Positions 6,882 through 9,987 of a stretch of 9,987 nt of DNA are shown here, piece after piece. The DNA comes from Bacteroides sp. UBA1773 (GTDB lineage: Bacteria > Bacteroidota > Bacteroidia > Bacteroidales > Bacteroidaceae). Each line of letters starts with the position of its first letter. Position 1 is the first letter of the stretch. Location of the stretch: positions 1 to 9,987 of the forward strand of contig DCGR01000086.1 of NCBI GenBank assembly GCA_002315285.1. The letters are read 5' to 3'. The position numbers were made by a program, and so were the translations under genes. Below the pieces are notes generated by a model. That model worked only from the letters and a program-made list of their open reading frames with translations. It was not told where the DNA came from and ran no database searches.

Positions 6882-8381
6882 ATGTATGTGTTGAAGACTC
6901 CTGTTCCATCGGAAGCGCTTGCCATCGGACAGGCTTTCGTGGTGACACGCGCGGAGATGCAGTCGGTGGAGGTGACGCTGCCCGAGGCTTTCGCACAGGC
7001 CGAAGGGCAACTCACGCAGTTGTCGGGACAGCATGAGGTGTTTGCGGCCCATCTTGAGATATTGCAGGATCCATTGTTGCAGGAGTCCATCGAGGATTTC
7101 GTGAGCAATGGCTGTGATGTGCTGACGGCCGTGGAACGCACCTCGGAGATGCTTGCCACGCAGTTTGAGGAAATCGACGACGAATATCTGCGTGCCAGGG
7201 CCGATGATGTGCGTGACGTGTGCCGACGGCTTTTGGCTTGTTTGCAGTGTGCGGCCGACAATCCTTTCAAACATCTGCCTGCGGGCAGTGTGGTGGTGGC
7301 CGAGGAATTGTTCCCCTCCGATACGGCATCGATAGACTTGTCGAAGTCGGTGGGTTTTGTCACGGCCAAGGGCAGTCGGACCAGTCATGTGTGCATCATA
7401 GCCCGCCAACATGGCATTGCCACGATGGTGGGGGTGGAAGGTGCCCATCGTTTCATCCATATGGGCGATAGGCTCATTCTCGACGGCAAGGGCGGACAGG
7501 TAGTCGTGAATCCTGACGAGGCTACCATGGATGAATACCGAAAGCGGATGGCCCAGCATCAACAGATGCCTTCGGTGGCAGAACAATTGGCAGCAAGTGG
7601 CAGGCGTGTGAGGCTGTTCGCGAATGCAGGTTGTGTGGATGACGTGCGTGATGCGGTGGATGCCGGTTTTGAGGGCATCGGATTGTTTCGGACGGAGTTC
7701 TTGTTCCTGAACACCAAACAGGCTCCTTCGGAGGAGGAACAATACGAGCAATATCGCATGGCTGCCGAATGGTGTGGCGACCGTGTGCTAACCATCCGCA
7801 CGATGGACTTTGGTGCCGACAAACCATTGCCGTGGCTTCCTTTGTCGGTGCAGGAGAATCCGTTTCTGGGCTTGCGTGCCGTGCGCATAGCCTTGAAGCA
7901 CACTGATTTGTTCAAGGCACAGCTTCGTGCCATCCTGCGAGCGGCTCTTTATGGCAATGTGCGCGTCATGTTTCCCATGATATGCCAGATGGATGAGATA
8001 CGCCAATGCAAGGCCTTGCTACGGGTGTGCAAGGATGAACTGGCTGCGGAAGGAACTCCTCATGCCGAGGACATTCGGATTGGCATGATGGTGGAGACAC
8101 CCGCCAGCGTGATGCTTGCCAAGGAATTTGCGCGTGAGGTCGATTTCTTCAGTATCGGCACGAACGACCTTACCCAGTACCTCATGGCTGCCGACCGTGG
8201 CAACCCCGATGTGGCTTATCTGTATGATGCCATGAACCCTGCCGTGCTGCGTGCTATCGGTCAGGTGACGGCGGCGGCCCACGAAGTGGGTTGCGAGGTG
8301 TGCTTGTGTGGTGAGTTGGCTGCCGATGCGAATGCCACACAGACATTGCTGCAGTTAGGGCTTGACTCATTATCTGTATAG
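6882..8381 (+). CDS. ptsI: PTS Enzyme I, C-terminally shortened
   Basis: Cytoplasmic phosphoenolpyruvate-protein phosphotransferase that starts the relay by autophosphorylating from PEP and passing the phosphate to HPr. With the ATG at 6882 it has 499 residues; the usual length is about 570-580. The HPr-binding helical domain (about 20-140), the phosphohistidine domain with His169 in SRTSHVCI, and the PEP-binding barrel (about 245-499) are present. Barrel motifs include GLFRTEFLF, the Arg-rich ENPFLGLRAVRI, FSIGTNDLTQY, and catalytic Cys476 in LCGEL. The protein stops 23 residues after that Cys, whereas E. coli EI continues for 73. The start at 6882 gives a family-like N-terminus; a GTG at 6870, overlapping the HPr stop, is an alternative adding four residues. 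The next gene follows after 21 bp. Function is clear; activity with the shortened tail is not. Confidence 0.92.
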   Translation: MYVLKTPVPSEALAIGQAFVVTRAEMQSVEVTLPEAFAQAEGQLTQLSGQHEVFAAHLEILQDPLLQESIEDFVSNGCDVLTAVERTSEMLATQFEEIDDEYLRARADDVRDVCRRLLACLQCAADNPFKHLPAGSVVVAEELFPSDTASIDLSKSVGFVTAKGSRTSHVCIIARQHGIATMVGVEGAHRFIHMGDRLILDGKGGQVVVNPDEATMDEYRKRMAQHQQMPSVAEQLAASGRRVRLFANAGCVDDVRDAVDAGFEGIGLFRTEFLFLNTKQAPSEEEQYEQYRMAAEWCGDRVLTIRTMDFGADKPLPWLPLSVQENPFLGLRAVRIALKHTDLFKAQLRAILRAALYGNVRVMFPMICQMDEIRQCKALLRVCKDELAAEGTPHAEDIRIGMMVETPASVMLAKEFAREVDFFSIGTNDLTQYLMAADRGNPDVAYLYDAMNPAVLRAIGQVTAAAHEVGCEVCLCGELAADANATQTLLQLGLDSLSV

Positions 8382-8402
8382 TTCAAAAAAAACAGTTGTT
8401 CT

Positions 8403-9824
8403 ATGAAAACCAATCGGAATCGTTTCCCCATTCAATTTGTGCTTGCGCTCCTTTTGTGGGTGGCGTGTCCTGGGCACGTACTGTCCACTCATATCCTCCC
8501 TGGTAAGTTGCCCACCCGTTTCGATGCCCGAACGGTGGAGGTGCGTCCCCTTGTAGAGTCAACCCCTCGTGGCGGATTGCCCCATTTCTATCAGAAACTG
8601 GAACAGAAGCAACCGGAGGTGTCCATCGCTTATTTCGGAGGAAGCATTACGGAGCAGGAGGGTTACCGCATTCATAGCAGGAAGTTTTTCGGACAGCAAT
8701 ATCCCGATACGAAATTCAATGAAGTAAATTCCGCCATCGGGGGAACCGGTTCCGACTTGGGAGCCATGCGCTGTTGGCACGATGTGCTTCGCCATAATCC
8801 CGACCTGGTGATTGTGGAATTTGCGGTGAACGATTATGGCATGTCCGTCGTAAACATCCGCAAACAGATGGAAGGCATCGTGAGGCAGGTGTGGCACCAC
8901 AATGCCACGACTGACATATTGTTTGTCTATACGCTGACGGAAGCCCATCTCAAGGAACTTCAAGGCGGGCACATGCCAAAATCGGCCAGTGTGATGGAGG
9001 AAATAGCAGACTATTACGACATCCCATCCATCCACATGGGTGTGGAGGTGACCAGATTGGTGAATGAGGACAAACTGATTATGAAAGCGGAAAAGGTGGG
9101 AATGACACGGGTGTCGGGCAAAGAATTGGATTTGAAGTCGGATGCTGTTGTCAACACGGATGGCATGATTCCTGTCAATGCTGCAGGAAAGATTCCTTTT
9201 GCCAAAGATGGAGTGCATCCGTATGCCGACACCGGCCACGCACTTTATATGAGTGCCATAGAGCGCGCGCTTCCTGCCATCAAGGCTGCCGGAAGGCTCT
9301 GCTCCCATCCGCTTCCTGCTCCGATGGTTGCCGACTGTTTTGAGCGTGTGATGACAGTGTCGTTTGATGACCCTCGCGTGAGGAAAACGGGAGAATGGAA
9401 GAAGAATGGTCCGAATGATGCGATTACAAAGCCTTTCCTAAAGCGTTGTGATGTTTTCTTCACTTTTGAACCCGGTGCGGAAGTTTCGTTCAACTTCAAG
9501 GGAAGTAAGGCTTCGATTTATGATTTGCTGGGACCAGAGTGTGCACTTCTTTCGGTGACGGTCGATGAGCAGCCTGTCCGGTTGGTTCCGCGTTTTGATG
9601 GCTATTGCACCTATCATCGCTTGGCCTTGATGTACGTATGTGACAACCTTGATCCTTCGAAAGTGCATCGTGTGACCGTTAAGGTGACGAATGAAGATGT
9701 GAGGAAACGCGAGATTTTGTTTGAACACAATCGGGGAGATTTCGACAAGAACCCCCAGAAATATGCGCCTACTCATGCTTTCGCAGGAAACATATTCATT
9801 GTGGGAGAACTGATGGAGGAATGA
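8403..9824 (+). CDS. Secreted SGNH/GDSL hydrolase with C-terminal beta domain
   Basis: Predicted 473-residue exported carbohydrate esterase or related hydrolase. A signal peptide covers about residues 1-28 (hydrophobic core FVLALLLWVACPG, cleavage likely after VLS). The Cys at 22 does not sit in a good lipobox. The catalytic domain (about 70-295) shows all SGNH blocks: nucleophile Ser81 in YFGGSITEQ, Gly in AIGGTGS (111-117), Asn143 in FAVNDYG, and Asp269 and His272 in KDGVHPY. Residues about 310-473 form a beta-rich module ending in FAGNIFIVGELMEE, probably a jelly-roll or carbohydrate-binding domain. It shares little with the esterase at 1593-2672 beyond the SGNH blocks. It begins 21 bp after Enzyme I with an A8 run (8385-8392) and no terminator between, so it is likely the last gene of the operon. 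The substrate is unknown. Confidence 0.9.
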   Translation: MKTNRNRFPIQFVLALLLWVACPGHVLSTHILPGKLPTRFDARTVEVRPLVESTPRGGLPHFYQKLEQKQPEVSIAYFGGSITEQEGYRIHSRKFFGQQYPDTKFNEVNSAIGGTGSDLGAMRCWHDVLRHNPDLVIVEFAVNDYGMSVVNIRKQMEGIVRQVWHHNATTDILFVYTLTEAHLKELQGGHMPKSASVMEEIADYYDIPSIHMGVEVTRLVNEDKLIMKAEKVGMTRVSGKELDLKSDAVVNTDGMIPVNAAGKIPFAKDGVHPYADTGHALYMSAIERALPAIKAAGRLCSHPLPAPMVADCFERVMTVSFDDPRVRKTGEWKKNGPNDAITKPFLKRCDVFFTFEPGAEVSFNFKGSKASIYDLLGPECALLSVTVDEQPVRLVPRFDGYCTYHRLALMYVCDNLDPSKVHRVTVKVTNEDVRKREILFEHNRGDFDKNPQKYAPTHAFAGNIFIVGELMEE

Positions 9825-9842
9825 CGGTATGCAGGCGTGTCA

Positions 9843-9987
9843 TCACGATAGAATCCATGTGACTGCCAATAGGATGACAATGCTGCTCAGAAAAAAGATG
9901 AGTTGTTTAGGTCGCCGATACTTGAGGTAAACAAACAGCAGGATGAATGCAAGGTGAAGGGCGGGGTGACTTCGGCGCTTTCCCGCT
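9843..9987 (-). CDS. Partial C-terminus of an unidentified membrane protein
   Basis: Reading leftward from the right edge there is an open frame of 47 codons (9986 down to a TGA at 9843-9845) with no start inside the window. It encodes two hydrophobic stretches, HPALHLAFILLFVYL and LIFFLSSIVILLAVTWIL, separated by a basic loop KYRRPKQ. This is a normal pattern for the last two helices of a polytopic inner-membrane protein. It is convergent with the esterase gene, whose stop is 18 bp away. No terminator hairpin fits in that gap. I do not recognise the family. Confidence 0.55.
   Translation of the reverse strand, partial: AGKRRSHPALHLAFILLFVYLKYRRPKQLIFFLSSIVILLAVTWILS

Noticed and set aside
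8382..8402. Frameshift restoring the Enzyme I tail
   Set aside because: Neither alternative frame after 8381 encodes anything like the usual EI C-terminus, and the next signal peptide starts at once.

Overview
The window looks like chromosomal DNA of a Bacteroidota bacterium, most probably order Bacteroidales (Prevotellaceae-like). The evidence is three things: TAnnTTTG-type promoter -7 boxes (found upstream of the divergent genes), almost no Shine-Dalgarno sequences, and proteins of typical Bacteroidales families (GxDLY/GDSL esterase, six-hairpin lipoprotein). This placement is an inference from style and protein families, not from a marker gene.

Layout. Positions 1-670 hold no gene I can support. 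They contain short direct repeats, a perfect 16-bp palindrome and a possible leftward promoter. Positions 671-2672 form a leftward two-gene unit: a secreted GxDLY-type SGNH/GDSL esterase followed 19 bp later by an EamA/DMT-family permease. A short divergent promoter region (2673-2778) separates it from a long, tightly packed rightward operon (2779-9824). In order, that operon encodes a lipoprotein with a predicted (alpha/alpha)6 glycosidase-like fold, a mannitol-type PTS permease IICBA, HPr, Enzyme I, and a second, unrelated secreted SGNH/GDSL esterase with a C-terminal beta domain. At the right edge a leftward gene enters the window; only the last 47 codons of a membrane protein are visible.

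How the genes work together. The operon holds a full phosphoenolpyruvate-to-sugar relay (EI, HPr, IIA, IIB, IIC) between two exported carbohydrate-active proteins. The simplest model is that the lipoprotein and the esterase trim a glycoside or acylated sugar outside the inner membrane. The freed hexitol or sugar is then imported and phosphorylated by the PTS. No SusC/SusD pair, sugar-phosphate dehydrogenase, kinase or regulator is present, so substrate and downstream pathway are unknown. A complete, dedicated PTS inside a saccharolytic operon is unusual for Bacteroidota, whose glycan systems mostly use TonB-dependent SusCD uptake and non-PTS permeases. The Enzyme I also lacks about 50 C-terminal residues compared with the E. 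coli protein. These are the main points worth following up.
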